Shown piece after piece: positions 38,162 to 49,631 of a stretch of DNA of 64,000 nt. Both the position numbers and the translations under genes were made by a program. Origin of the DNA: Pocillopora verrucosa (taxonomy: Eukaryota; Cnidaria; Anthozoa; Scleractinia; Pocilloporidae). The stretch covers positions 14,847,128-14,911,127 of the forward strand of contig NC_089318.1 of assembly GCF_036669915.1 (NCBI RefSeq). The letters run 5' to 3'. Position 1 is the stretch's first letter. Every line of letters begins with the position of its first letter. The notes under the pieces are model-generated. The model worked only from the letters and a program-made list of their open reading frames with translations. It made no database searches and was not told where the DNA came from.

Positions 38162-38387
38162 AATTACTCGGTTAAGTCTTTGTGTAAACCAAACTGCAGA
38201 AATACAGCACTTTTACCATTCTTTTTCAAATGAAATCGCCGCTCTGGGAAACATAATTCAACCCTTTTTTCGGGGTACGCTCTCTAAACTTCCGCACGCT
38301 GAAAATAACGCTAGTGTTGAAATTTGTAGGTAGCCTCGTTATCAAGTATTCTTACCCAGTCAGGTCGCGGTCAGGGTAATTTTAAAG
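38162..38387. promoter_or_regulatory. Presumed bidirectional promoter, copy 2
   Basis: 226 bp between the dead ARF and the intact C1D start. It shares sequence with 35768-36022 (CCTCGTTATCAA, CCCAGTCA). Confidence 0.5.
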
Positions 38388-41300
38388 ATGGCGGCTCAAA
38401 CTGTAACCGTAGAAGAGCCGGAATTACCCGAAGAAGTCACCGAGTCGCTGGAAACGTTCCACGAAGCTTTGGGAAAAGTTGATGATACATTTAAGTCCCT
38501 TCTGGAGACTTCAGTCGATGACCTTAAGGAAAAGGTTCGGTGACATCTTCAGTTTATTTGAAATTTGACCGTGAGTTAAGATTTGCCTTCAATGCCATGT
38601 GCTTCTTATAAAGAAGAATTATTCTTAGTTATGATTGTTACTCGTACTTTATAGCCATGTTAAACAGAAAAAGGAATTTTTTTTGTGAAGGATTTGTGTT
38701 AATATGAATCATTTTGATATGATGCGATCTTGTGTTTACGGGCCGGGTTGCCTGATGATGAAATATGAAATCCGGAATGCGGAATCCGAAATCCGGAACA
38801 GCGATCGAAATTTAGAAAGGTTAGAAAATTATTATTTCCAATACGAAGAAGAGTAAACCAGTTTAGCTAAACTATTTGTTCACAAGGCACAAATTGTACT
38901 TGATTCTGAGACATTTTTCCACTTTGAAAGTACATCAACTGTATTTATACTTAGTGAAGTAAAAGTACATGTGTTTGCCTTTCCTTCCAGATGAATCCTT
39001 TACAAAGTGCAAAACTGGATTTAGTTGTTGCATATGCCATAAACTCTATGTTCTGGAGTAAGTATCATGTACATGTAAATGATTGTATGAAAACAAAATG
39101 TGTGTGATTTATCAGGATAAATATCTACTGTAGATTGCATGTGCATTACGTTCCTGTTGTCAGTACCTACATGGGGATATAATGTCTAATATACACTTAG
39201 TGAATCTGTATTGATATATTTTTGGAAGTGGTGTGAGATCTCACCTCTAGAGTTGCTAATTTTTCTTAAAGAGAAGTTAGTTGACAATTAAGACTACAAC
39301 TTAATTGCAATGAAACATTGATGTCCAAATTGATTTTTTTTTTGTGCATCAACAGTGTATTTGACAACTCAAGGAGTTAACCCACGCCAGCATCCTGTAA
39401 AATCTGAACTGGTTTGTAAACTGTTATTGATAACAAACACTTACTGTGTAGATGTAAGACATATTATTGTTTCAATGCTCTGATCTACTCTTTTAGGACC
39501 CCTTGTAAATTTACACATGTGGTGTAAGAACAACTACTTACAGTACATTGCGCACAGTGTGACATTGTAAAACAAGCCTGAAAATGGTAGCACAAAATAT
39601 TTGTTTCTCCAAGTGCTGTTCACATAAATGCATACATGTCTGTATCTATCTATCTATCTATCTAAGCCCATCACTTCTCCTGGGGCATAGGTTGTCAACA
39701 ACTGTGTGCCAGAGTTCTTTGTTCTGGGCAATCCTTTCTAATAAGCTATATGAGTGGCCAGTCTTTCTGATGTCAACCTTGAGGTCACAACACCAAGTGT
39801 TCCTTGGTCTGCCTCTCTATTTCTCTTATGCAGGGGATTCCAGTAGAGAGCCTGTCTTGTGACACTTGATGTTGTACATACATTTACCTTCCCTTTGTTT
39901 GTTTCAGGATAGAATAAAGAAATACATGGGTAAAGTAAAAGAAGCTACTGAAAAGAAAGAAGGTACAAATTAGTGGCTTTTGTTTTTCCATTTCATCAAC
40001 AGACAGCACTTAAGAATTAGTTTGCCCATAACAGTTAACTGACCTTTATGTGTTTATACTCTGTCAACAGTTCACTGCTGTACTTATGTACAGCAGCCTC
40101 TCTGGACCATAGGATGGCTCACTTGCTTAGAAAGGAGCCGGGCATGTTGTTTTGTTTATACTAACATTCTCTAGATGTTGTATAACACTATTTGCATTTA
40201 TTTTCATTTACATACACTTGTTCTTGTTGTAGCTAACTCTCAAGACATTGCGCAGACTTTGCTTGCATATTTAGTCAGTTAGAGCTAGCATAATCGTATT
40301 TCTGTATTAGTTGTTTCTTTGCTGTAATTGACTGAGGCAAAAGGAAAGAAAGGTTCCCATGATCTTTGACTACATCTGAGATTTCAGTTCTTAAAATGAA
40401 AGTGAAGCCCCTTGCCAAAAAGCAAAAATAAAAAATAAATAGAGAAACATAGAAACATTGATTTAATTGTCAATCCATAGCAAAAGTGCTTGTCTTTTAG
40501 ACACTGAATGAAATAGAGTGTGAAAAATTCATTTGATTTCAGAATTTTTTATTCATTTTTACAAGCCTCCTCCCTCCCTGGCCTCCTGAAAGTCCAAAAA
40601 ATTTGAATTTCAGCTTCAGAGTTAGAAAGAAAAAAAATCGACAATACATTTAGGGAAGGCAGGAAACAATAGACAGGGATGTAAACAGGTTGCAAAATGA
40701 GGGAGTACTATTCACAGTTAAACCTGTATTAAGCAGCAGGGTATTAAATGGTCACCCTGTATTTAGCTGTTGATTATTAATGTCCTAACATTTTCCCCCT
40801 TTTATCACTGTCTATCTCATGTCTGTTTAGCAGTCACCTCTATCAAGCAGTTGGTCCCCTTTACTAAGTCCCAATGGCCTGTCTGCATTGTCCTCTACCT
40901 GTATTGAACGATAACTTAAAGGGGAATTACTAAAAAAGAACTAGGAACAATCTTTCAAGTCTGTTTAGCAGTCACCTCTATCAAGCAGTTTTGTCTCCTT
41001 TAATGAGTCTTAATGGCCTGTTTGTATTGTCTTCCATCTGTATTGAATAATAACCCTTCAAATAAAACTAAAAACAATCATTCAAGTAAAATTTAATCAA
41101 TGTTTCTTTCCTGAAATTAAATTTAGAAGTTGTAGTCATAGTATTTTTTAACAAGTTTTTTTACATAAAGTGATCAATCTATGGTCAATTTATGGTTTTC
41201 TATGTTAACCCTATTTTGCGGAACCTGTATTAAGTGGTCATCTTGCATTAATGATGGTAAGAGAGTTTTCATAATTGAACACTCCAATAACTTTATTGGA

Positions 41301-43038
41301 TTTTGTTATGAATTTCTATTTTTACTTTCCTTAATATATTGTAAACCACAAGTTGAAGGCAAATGTATCTTTTAATTATGTATTGATGTATATTTATTTA
41401 CATGATTGTATTTCTTTTATTAGCTTCTTTAAGAATAGACAAAGGTGCTGCAAAGAGATTTGTCAAGAGTGCTTTATGGCAACCAGATACTGGTAAGCAA
41501 CTTTACTCTCTTTCACATTCTTTGATTGGTTCTTAAGACACCAGAATTTGTTTTTGCCTTTTGATTATTTCCTTTGTTAATGTTGTATTTTATCTTTTTA
41601 TGTGCATTGTTTTTACATTTCAACCCTTTACACACTAACATCAGTATGCATACTCTCCATACTTTCTCTATACTTTTCTTAAGGTTCTTAAAAGGAGAAT
41701 TTGTTCAACAATCAAGAGGTTCTTTAGTTGTTGATCATTACCCTTATTCTCATGACCTTAATGTTTTATTCAGGGCTGATATTGCAGGGAGAAAGTAGAT
41801 GCCAGTCACTCTTAGGGGTTAAAGGGCTAAGAAGTACATTGGTGTGGAAAAGAGCCAATTAGAGAAAGGGATAATAGATCTGCTGTGTATTAAACAACAG
41901 AGACATAGAAAACAACTAAACAAGTAATAAACAAACAAACAAAAAATGTTCTTCCTTTTGGAATTTTTTTTTTCAGTTTTGAGTAAGTTAGAGCTTACTT
42001 TTAATGTTTTCTTGGATCCATTTTTTTGTTATTTTCATTTTGTTTTTTGGTTTACATGTATGTTTTGTTGTTTGGTACCAGTCATTATTTACTCCTACTT
42101 GCAAGTGGGAGATCTCCAAATCAAAAGGTCTGGGTTGGAACCCTGAGTGGGTCATCTTGTTTGTTAAAATACAGGAACTATCAGATTTCACTCTCCCGTG
42201 GCCTCTGTAGTTCCACCCAGGAACATCAAGAAAACTTGATTAACCAAGAGATTAATCACATCATGTCCTGGGGGAAGGCAATATTCCTACCTGTAGTTGA
42301 TTCAGCCTGCTTCAAACTGGGTATAAGGTCCAGCAGTGGGGTGCAACTAGGCTGTTATAAGACTTGACCCATAGACGGACCTTACGTGTACTTCAAAATG
42401 GTGACAACGTTTGTGTTCTTTATGTCTACGAAAAGTAGCCCTCTTTGCCTAGCTCACATCCTCTGAATTGCAAAGGAATCTTTGGCTTGAAATGAGGTGA
42501 AGAGAGCCGATTGTAATTGAGACAAAATAATGGTCATTTTTCTCCAGTGTAGAACAGGGCGTATTTGTATTTACATGTAATTTGAAATTTTTTCCAAGAT
42601 AAAGGCGCGACTTCGGAGACATCACAGAAGGAAGTAGAAACCCCACGTGAAGAAGGTGAGGACGATCGTGTTTTATTTGTTTGTAATTATGTTTTGGACT
42701 TTCTTGTCGTCATTATCTTCATCGTCGTCATCACAATTGTCATTACTGTTGTCGTTGTTTCAGTGGATTTTGTTTATGGTGGATGGAGAGTTCTTTGATC
42801 TAGCTGTTGAAAAAATTAAGAGAGGAACGATCAAGTACACGTAGAGCTGCTAAAGAACAAATGTTTATTTCCAGCATCTGTTCACTCTAAATATACTGCA
42901 ATATACTTCTTGCACCTACGTGCCCTTGACGATTGTGGCGCATTTTGTTTTTTTTCAGAATCAAAGAAGTCTGAGAAACGAAAAAGTGAAGGGAAACTTG
43001 CCAAGTCTACCGAAAAGAAGAAGAAGAGGAAGCGTTAG
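38388..43038 (+). CDS. C1D: C1D: nuclear exosome cofactor, Sas10/C1D family
   Basis: Seven exons: 38388-38534, 38991-39057, 39356-39411, 39908-39962, 41424-41492, 42599-42655, 42959-43038. Phases agree; 176 codons plus stop. The N-terminal half is the C1D/Sas10 helical domain (VTESLETFHEALGKVDDTF, AKLDLVVAYAINSMFWMYL, TQGVNPRQHPVKSELDRIK). The middle has RIDKGAAKRFVKSALW. The C-terminus is a basic tail (KKKKRKR), typical of nuclear RNA-binding cofactors. C1D (yeast Rrp47/Lrp1) binds the exosome nuclease Rrp6 and supports RNA processing. The human protein is about 141 residues; the tail here is longer. It is divergently placed to a dead ARF copy. An AATAAA lies at 43918-43923, well downstream. 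Confidence 0.93.
39655..39850 (-). mobile_element. 3' end of a LINE reverse transcriptase ORF
   Basis: The minus strand reads RGRPRNTWCCDLKVDIRK and then LLERIAQNKELWHTVV, resembling the extreme C-terminus common in LINE ORF2-type proteins (a GRPR..W motif followed by a tryptophan region). The upstream frame has stops. The end toward 39640 is a (TAGA)n tail, typical of some non-LTR families. It lies in a C1D intron. Confidence 0.6.
40820..41085. repeat. Two-unit tandem repeat in a C1D intron
   Basis: Units of about 135 bp begin gtctgtttagcagtcacct at 40821 and 40959, with 'aatggcctgt' and 'ctgtattgaa' in the same order. It is probably part of a wider repeat, since 'attaag..gtcacc' strings precede it. 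Confidence 0.6.
41621..41830. repeat. MITE, TTAACCCTTT family, in a C1D intron
   Basis: Starts caaccctttacacac and ends ggggttaaagggct, about 210 bp. Internal text is more diverged than in the SRBD1 copies. Confidence 0.5.
42095..42190 (+). repeat. Possible tRNA-derived SINE fragment
   Basis: GGTCTGGGTTGGAACCC near 42127 resembles a pol III B box. A related string, GGTCTGGGTTCAATG, occurs near 1710 beside 'ttagcgaatgatcgg'. No complete A box plus B box pair is clear. Confidence 0.25.
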
Positions 43039-44246
43039 TAGCAAGGACAAATTAAATCTTTCACCTAGCCTAGATTTCAAAGAACTGTTACATCTATTTT
43101 GGAGGAAAATTGTGCGATTTACCCAAGAATTGTTTTTCGCGATGTACTATGCACTCACAGTGAAAGAATGAAGATGAATTTAATGACAAAAGACAACGTG
43201 TTCACTCTCCTAGTAAAAGCTAAGGAAGACTCAATCTCGGACGTAAAGGAAGTAAAGGAGATTGTTTTAAAAAAAGACCGGAGCGAAATCTCAATCGGGA
43301 AAGTTTCTAATGGTCATTCATTTGAAAATGATAGGAATGCTATTTAACGTTGTACACGATCAAGTCCAGAAAACAAAAAGGAAAAAACATATCTGAGCTT
43401 AGAAATGTGTGGGTCTTTTAGCAACCTTTACAAGCCAGGAGTAAATTTTAATTCTTTTTTTTGTTTTGCTGATTAGAGCAACAGCTCTATCCTGTAAATT
43501 GACTCTTCGAGCGGAGCTAACTTGAGGGATCGTATTAAATGATTATGCAACAATATTTGAAATGAGTGAAAAATACGTGTGTGGACCATGGATTTGCCTG
43601 TAAATAGTTCAGATAAAGTTTACGACTTGTGTACGTGAACGACTTGGAGAAAACGGTCCGATGCCCTTGGAAATGATCTCGAGTAATCTCTTTCTAGCTT
43701 TTTTTCTCAAGGTTAACACGTCACGTAGCATTTCTTTGAGTAATTTCTCTTCCCAGCAAACTCGTGAAAATTTGTTCGCCGTTTGGTCGGAGCTTTGTTT
43801 GTTTAGGGGTTTTTTTTTTTAAATTCTTGTTTTAGACTGAGGTTTTGGTATATTTTTTTGTATGTTCTCTATTTAATATCTTTCTGTTTTGAGACAGTTT
43901 TGTGCGTTCCATCAACAAATAAATGTTCACCACGAAATAGTGTTTGAGAGCGACTTCTTTTAAGACCGAGTGAGTGGTGGCTTATCGACCGAAAAATGAC
44001 TATCCTCATGTGTCGGTCAGAGCTACCTAATAGTAAACTTAGAAAGGTGGTGAGGTTTTTTGTCTTTGTTTTGTTTGTTTGTTTGTTTTTTTTTTCCCAA
44101 AATTGCTTCCTTATTCCAGAAAATTCGCGAAAACAGAAACGAGCGTCGGTAGCCGTAAAGTGGCGGAATTCAGTGCTCCGAGTAGGTGCAAGTGAACTTT
44201 TCTCGTGAAAAGCGCAGAAGAGAGTAAGCTCGTTTAAATTTGATTG
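43039..44246 (+). other. C1D 3' UTR and intergenic
   Basis: Likely C1D 3' UTR up to the AATAAA at 43918-43923. The ORFs here are not supported as genes. A T run lies at 43809. Confidence 0.45.
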
Positions 44247-45540
44247 ATTTGTATCGGAGGGATTGAATATGTTCTAAGTCTAAAGCGGAACCATTTCATT
44301 CAATTTGGAGCTCACGGAACACTATTTAAAATCACCAATATTTCCAATTACTAATATCGCAGTTCATAACAAATTCTCAATTAACATTTTTCCCATGCGG
44401 TGTATCTCGGGATGAAAATTACTTCAATCACAAAAAAAAAATTATCTCTTTCCGTTCTTGCGGTTTTTCGGTCACGAAAATTTCGCGTTTCTGAGATCAC
44501 TGTATCTCTGGGCAAATTATGAATGTTCAATTTTTCGACTATGTGTCACGTTTTTTGATATTCACTATGTCCACTTGGACATTCGCTGATGTTTATCTGC
44601 TTTACCCTTTTGTATTTGAAGTAATTTGGGACCCAAAGAGTTGAACGTTATTCGTAGGCGCGGGGGTGCGTTTTACCTAGATTCTTTAATTGAAGGAGCA
44701 AGAGTTAGCAGATGTCCAAACTACGAGGTGTTCGCCACATCAATGTGTCCACCGGTGGGAGTTGACTGGAAATTGTTGCTTTCAGTTCATCATTTGGCGT
44801 CAAGTGGTGATATTTGGTGTGTTCTTCTTGAGACCTTTAAATAATTTATTAACGAATAGCCGGTCGAACAAGCCTCAGAGAGGAATTTCTTAAATAACTA
44901 CTTCTGTAATTTCGGAGGGATTGAGTATGTTTTATGTCTAAAACGGAACCATTTCATTCAATCTGGAGCTCACGGAACTCTATTTAAAATCACCAATATT
45001 TCTAATTACTAATATCGCAGTTCGTAACAAATTCTCAATTAACCTTTTTACCCATGCTGTGTATCTCGGGATTAAATTACTTCAATCACAAAAAAAACAT
45101 TATCTCTTTCCTTTCTTGCGGTTTTTCGGTCACGAAAATTTCGCGTTTCTGAGATCACTGTATCTCTGGGCAAATTATGAATGTTCAATTTTTCGACCAT
45201 GTGTCACATTTTTGATATTCCCTATGTCCACTCGGACATTGGGATTTCGCTGATGTTTGGGGACCCAAAGAGTTGAACGTTATTCGTAGGTGCGGGGGTG
45301 CGTTTTACTTAGATTCTTTAATTGAAGGAGCAAGAGTTAGCAGATGTCCAAACTACGAGGTGTTCGCCACATCAATGTGCACGTGTCCACCGGCGGGAGT
45401 TGACTGCAAATTGTAGCTTTCATTATTTGGCGTCAAGTGGTGATATTTGGTGTATTCTTCTTGAGACCTTTAAATAATTTATTAACGAATAGTCGGTCGA
45501 ACAAGCCTCAGAAAGGAATTTCTTAAATAATTACTTTTGT
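44247..45540 (+). repeat. Two-unit tandem repeat of about 650 bp
   Basis: Unit 1 is about 44247-44905 and unit 2 about 44906-45540. Both start with 'cggagggattga', run through 'ggaaccatttcattcaat' and end with 'aggaatttcttaaata'. Identity by eye is roughly 90-95 per cent, with a small deletion in unit 2. An ORF in unit 1 (44626-44844) is not kept open in unit 2, so it is not coding. It lies directly upstream of gene 2 and may hold its regulatory DNA. Confidence 0.85.
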
Positions 45541-45614
45541 TTTGCTTGACGAGGGAAAATCATTGACTGAGTCAATTTTGTGAAAAGCATTTATTTGAGT
45601 TCTGACCTGAAATA

Positions 45615-48600
45615 ATGCTTGCTTCGAAAACATTGTTGGCGCTCATCGCTTGGATTTGTCGGATGTTTTGCCTCTCCCTTACCAGCCATGGTGAGATCGA
45701 TTTCTTCTTCACCTTATTTTAAAATTAATGGTTTGGTTACTGCAAGCAATCCAGGCTGTAATTTAACATGTAAATCATACTGAAAGTGTTAGTTACTGAA
45801 TTTGGAGACTGGAAAATGGGTGATAAAACGACTTAACCGAAAAATTCTAGTTGATAAATTTTTGGCTGCAAATGGCAAACCTAAATTGAAATCATTATGA
45901 AATTTAACTTACAGTTCCAACTAAACCTTTTGCATTTATTGTAATAATGTAGAGTATCGTGACATAAGTCAAGATCTTCAAAAATCTTTTAATTTCCAAG
46001 CTATATCGAAAACGATTCTGAAAGCTAGGAAGTATCAAAAGTAATTTTTTCTTGGTTTGACTGTTACTTTCGGCTTGGAAAAACGCGACTACTAACGTGA
46101 ATTGTGATATAAAACTGTAACATTTTTGCTAAAAGGTAAGTACCCTTATTCTTTTGATCTCGTCAAGACAGTCTTGAAAAGGATTTGAGTTCAACTGTCA
46201 CCTGATATTCTCATACATGTATCAGTTGTTCATCGTGTTGTGACAGCGAAAATACACACTTGTGGGCCGAACATTCATTGCAAAGAATATTTACGCGCAG
46301 TTTCTTTCGCAGTGGTCGATGTTTGCAAAATTATGCGATGCTAAATGGGAATGGTTTGAAGATCAAGTTACTCCTAATTGTCAGCGATGTAATCTACATC
46401 AAAAGTGAATAAAACTTGGAGGTAATAAACAAAGTATTTGTCGCCTTAGTGAGACCGAAGGGGACCAAAATTGCTGCTTATCTTCTCTGGTCGCTGGGGA
46501 GGAAAACATTTAAACGCAACTATGTTCAGAAGTAATTGGGAAAAAAATTTGAATTTTAAAGGGCCTGGTTCACCGTTATCGAAAGAATCTTAATATGCTC
46601 TTTTAAATTTCATGTTCTAAGTGACGATGGTAATAATGTTGGTAACGATGATTAGGTTAGATATCCCGTGTGAAAACATGCGCATGAAAGATTGTTGCAC
46701 AACTTGTTCCGGCCAATAACGAGATCTCAGGTCTCAGTCCAGGCTAAATCATTGTCACGACTTATGTTTTTCGTTCACAGATACGTGTAGGCGATACGTT
46801 AAATTTACTACTGAAATAAAAGGGTCTGCGCTTCAAAGTCATGTTATTAAGAATCTAACACTACCAGCTAATGTACAGGACTCTTGTAGAGTTCAGTGCG
46901 TTATGGAGAGTCAATGCCTGTCAATCAATGTTGGACCTCATATCACAGGTCGAGTATTATGTGAACTGAGTGATTCTGATCACACGAGTTACCCGTACCA
47001 AGAGAAGGTTTTACCTACACTGGTACTGAGGTAACTAAATTTATCTCGTATGATAACCATCAAATATATTATTACTCCCAAATCACATCTTCGATAGTTT
47101 TCAAGTTGGTTTCAAACTAAATGATGCATGTCTGTAAATGGTCCACCTTTAATCAAATCAAACTTAACGCACAAGAAGTATACAAATGATGATAGAGTGA
47201 AAAGACTATCGTCACATTTTTGCCTGCTCAAGATGCCCTGCATGTCTTTCACTCTTCTCAATCAAACCCTTAAGCAATAAATAGATGAACAAGAAGAAAG
47301 AGAAAGCCTCATACATCTTTCCACGGTGAGCTAACATAACCTTTCCCCCTCCTTTTCCCCTCCCCTTTCAGCCCATCCCCCATTCAAACCACTTAGGAGG
47401 TTAAATCAACAAATAATTTATTAACTCAGGAGCCAACATCAGTTGAAAGGAAAGTCCTGAATAACTCATCCCAAACACCAAAAAATATTCCTAAGATAAA
47501 TAACGACCGTCTTTAGCTTTTTTCTTCCTTTTTTTTTTTTTTTTTATCTGATCTTTCCTCAACAGAACCATTGCTTAGAAAGTCCTTGTTTAAATAATGG
47601 TACTTGTTTAAGCGGGTTTTCTGAGAAGAAATACTTATGCGTGTGTCAGAATGGCGATCAAAAAGGAAACTGTGAAAAAATCGAAAAACCTGCAACAACC
47701 TGCAAGGCATTGTATGATAAAAAAAGGCAAGTACGAGTACATCACTTTCATAATTTTACAGAGTTTAAGTCTGGTTGGGTATGATGGTCAATATCACCTT
47801 GATGATCCCCGATAAGGCTGAGGAGGAAGGGACGAATGTATGGAAAGAAACAAGGCTATAAAATTACGAGCGACCTGGACTATAGGAACGGTAGCAGAAC
47901 TGGATTTGAGCTTAAGCTTAGCCTCCATATGATCGCCGGGATTATTTCAGTCGTGTGCCTAACGCTAGCTTGGTTAAATAGGCACCCTGTTTCCAGGCAA
48001 TTTATGCCATGATTTCTTCTTTGAATACAAAAACTTTGTTAACTTTCCCCACGAGCTCCGCACTATCCCGATGTCCTTTTACATGACCAAAAACCTTACC
48101 TTGGGGGGGGAGGGTTGGTCTAAGTCCCAGGTACCAATACCTGCAGTTCAATTGGCCTAAGTGGATAATAGCTCTAAAACATGATAAATAACACAAAGTC
48201 ACAATCCTATGTTTATTCATAGCATTGTTAACTGTTTCTTTCATCTAGGTTTGATGGCAACAGAGCCTATGAACTGACAATTGAGTCAGTAAAAATTCCT
48301 GTCTATTGTCACATGACTGATGATCTTGAGGCATGTGCAGGTGGTGGATGGACACTTGTCGTGAAAATGAACGGGAGTAAGGTACAGGGAATCGCTTCGT
48401 CGTTGCTATTTAATTCAAACCAAACTACTGCAACGTACTCTGTTTATCTCTCATTTTTCCATCCTTCCGCAATTTGTTCATAACCGCCAAATTCAATACT
48501 GAAATTAAAAAAAAAAACAACCAGGATTCGAAAATAACTTCTGCACTCGATAGGTGAAAGCTGGAGGCTAATCTGGGTAGATAGCTAAAGTACTGATTAT

Positions 48601-49421
48601 GGAACTATAACTTTAATGATTGCACAGGGTAAAATAGAGATAAATAATTAATTGAGTTAGCCTAAGACATTCCTCTCCTGATTATTTGTCCAATGAAAGC
48701 AACCGGGCAAGTCATTTGAATGACTTGCTCGAGTACTTTCACAGAACAAATCAAAATTTCCTACCATCACAAAATTCCGAGAAAGATGAAATGAACCGTA
48801 GTAACAACGTTTCCAGAATACGTTACTCATATTTTTCCATCTGTTTGTGTGGATGTGTGTTTGGTTTGTTTTTAATTCAATTTTCGTTTAATTCGTAAAC
48901 AGGGAACTTTCCATTATGATTCCAACCTCTGGACCAATAGAGAACCTTTCAACTCTCATGGTGGAGAGACTGGGTTTGATTATGAGGAGACTAAGTTGCC
49001 CACCTACTGGAACACGTCCTTCTCTAAGATCTGTCTCGGAATGAAAATCGGCCAACAAATCAACTTTATTGTTATCAACAAGCAAGCAGATTCTCTCTAC
49101 TCACTGATCGCTGATGGAAGATACCGCGCCACCTCACTGGGTCGTAACACGTGGAGGTCATTGATTGGTTCTGAGGCTTCACTACAGAGTGGCTGTAACA
49201 AAGAAGGGTTCAATGCTGCTTGTACCTTGGCAAAACATTCCCAAGCAAGGATCGGTATTATTGGAAACAATCAAAACAACTGTGCGTCTTGTGACTCAAG
49301 GATAGGATTTGGGACTGCAGGAAAGCCAAATAACAATATTTCATGCGGGAACAGGGCGCCAGAAAATGCTGATAATGGTGAGAAACTCATCAACACATAT
49401 GGATATATCTTCGTTCAGTAA
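45615..49421 (+). CDS. Gene 2: secreted PAN-EGF-skeletal-matrix-5-like protein
   Basis: Exons: 45615-45690 (signal peptide, hydrophobic [16 protein letters not shown]), 46781-47007 or 47030 (PAN-like, CELSDSDH), 47566-47726 (one EGF plus the CKALYD linker), 48249-48381 ([13 protein letters not shown]) and 48903-49421 (terminal domain with [43 protein letters not shown]). With the 47007 donor (AAG/gtttta) the protein has 371 residues. The homologous donor at 47030 would end in the wrong phase because of a small frameshift near 46990. The intron after 47726 uses GC. Only one EGF domain, against several in gene A. It is secreted; a role in matrix or mineralisation is inferred only from the family name. 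Confidence 0.8.
47727..47732 (+). other. Inferred GC splice donor, gene 2
   Basis: The exon must end in phase 2 after AAA AAA AG; the next bases are gcaagt, a strong GC-donor consensus. Genes A and 3 have GT (gtaagt, gtgagt) at the homologous boundary. Confidence 0.65.
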
Positions 49422-49570
49422 GAAACAAACGGTATTTCCAAAGAATATTAACCTAAATTGCAGCCATCATTATCAATGTAAATAGATGAACAGATTTTAT
49501 AATACAAACCGCCATTAACTATTTGATATGGAATTTCTACATCCATTTTCAAATCTAGTTAAAAACTGTG

Positions 49571-49590
49571 TATATATATATATATATATA
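49571..49590. repeat. (TA)n microsatellite
   Basis: Ten TA units in the 3' UTR of gene 2. AATAAA at 49626-49631 is a plausible polyadenylation signal for that gene. Confidence 0.8.
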
Positions 49591-49631
49591 CATATCTGAG
49601 TGAATTTACAAAAACATACCTCGCCAATAAA

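Noticed and set aside
42026..42367. 113-codon ORF in a C1D intron
   Set aside because: No recognisable domain and it overlaps repeat-like DNA; C1D splices across it in frame.
44626..44844. 72-codon ORF in the 650-bp tandem repeat
   Set aside because: The second unit does not keep the frame open, so coding is unlikely.
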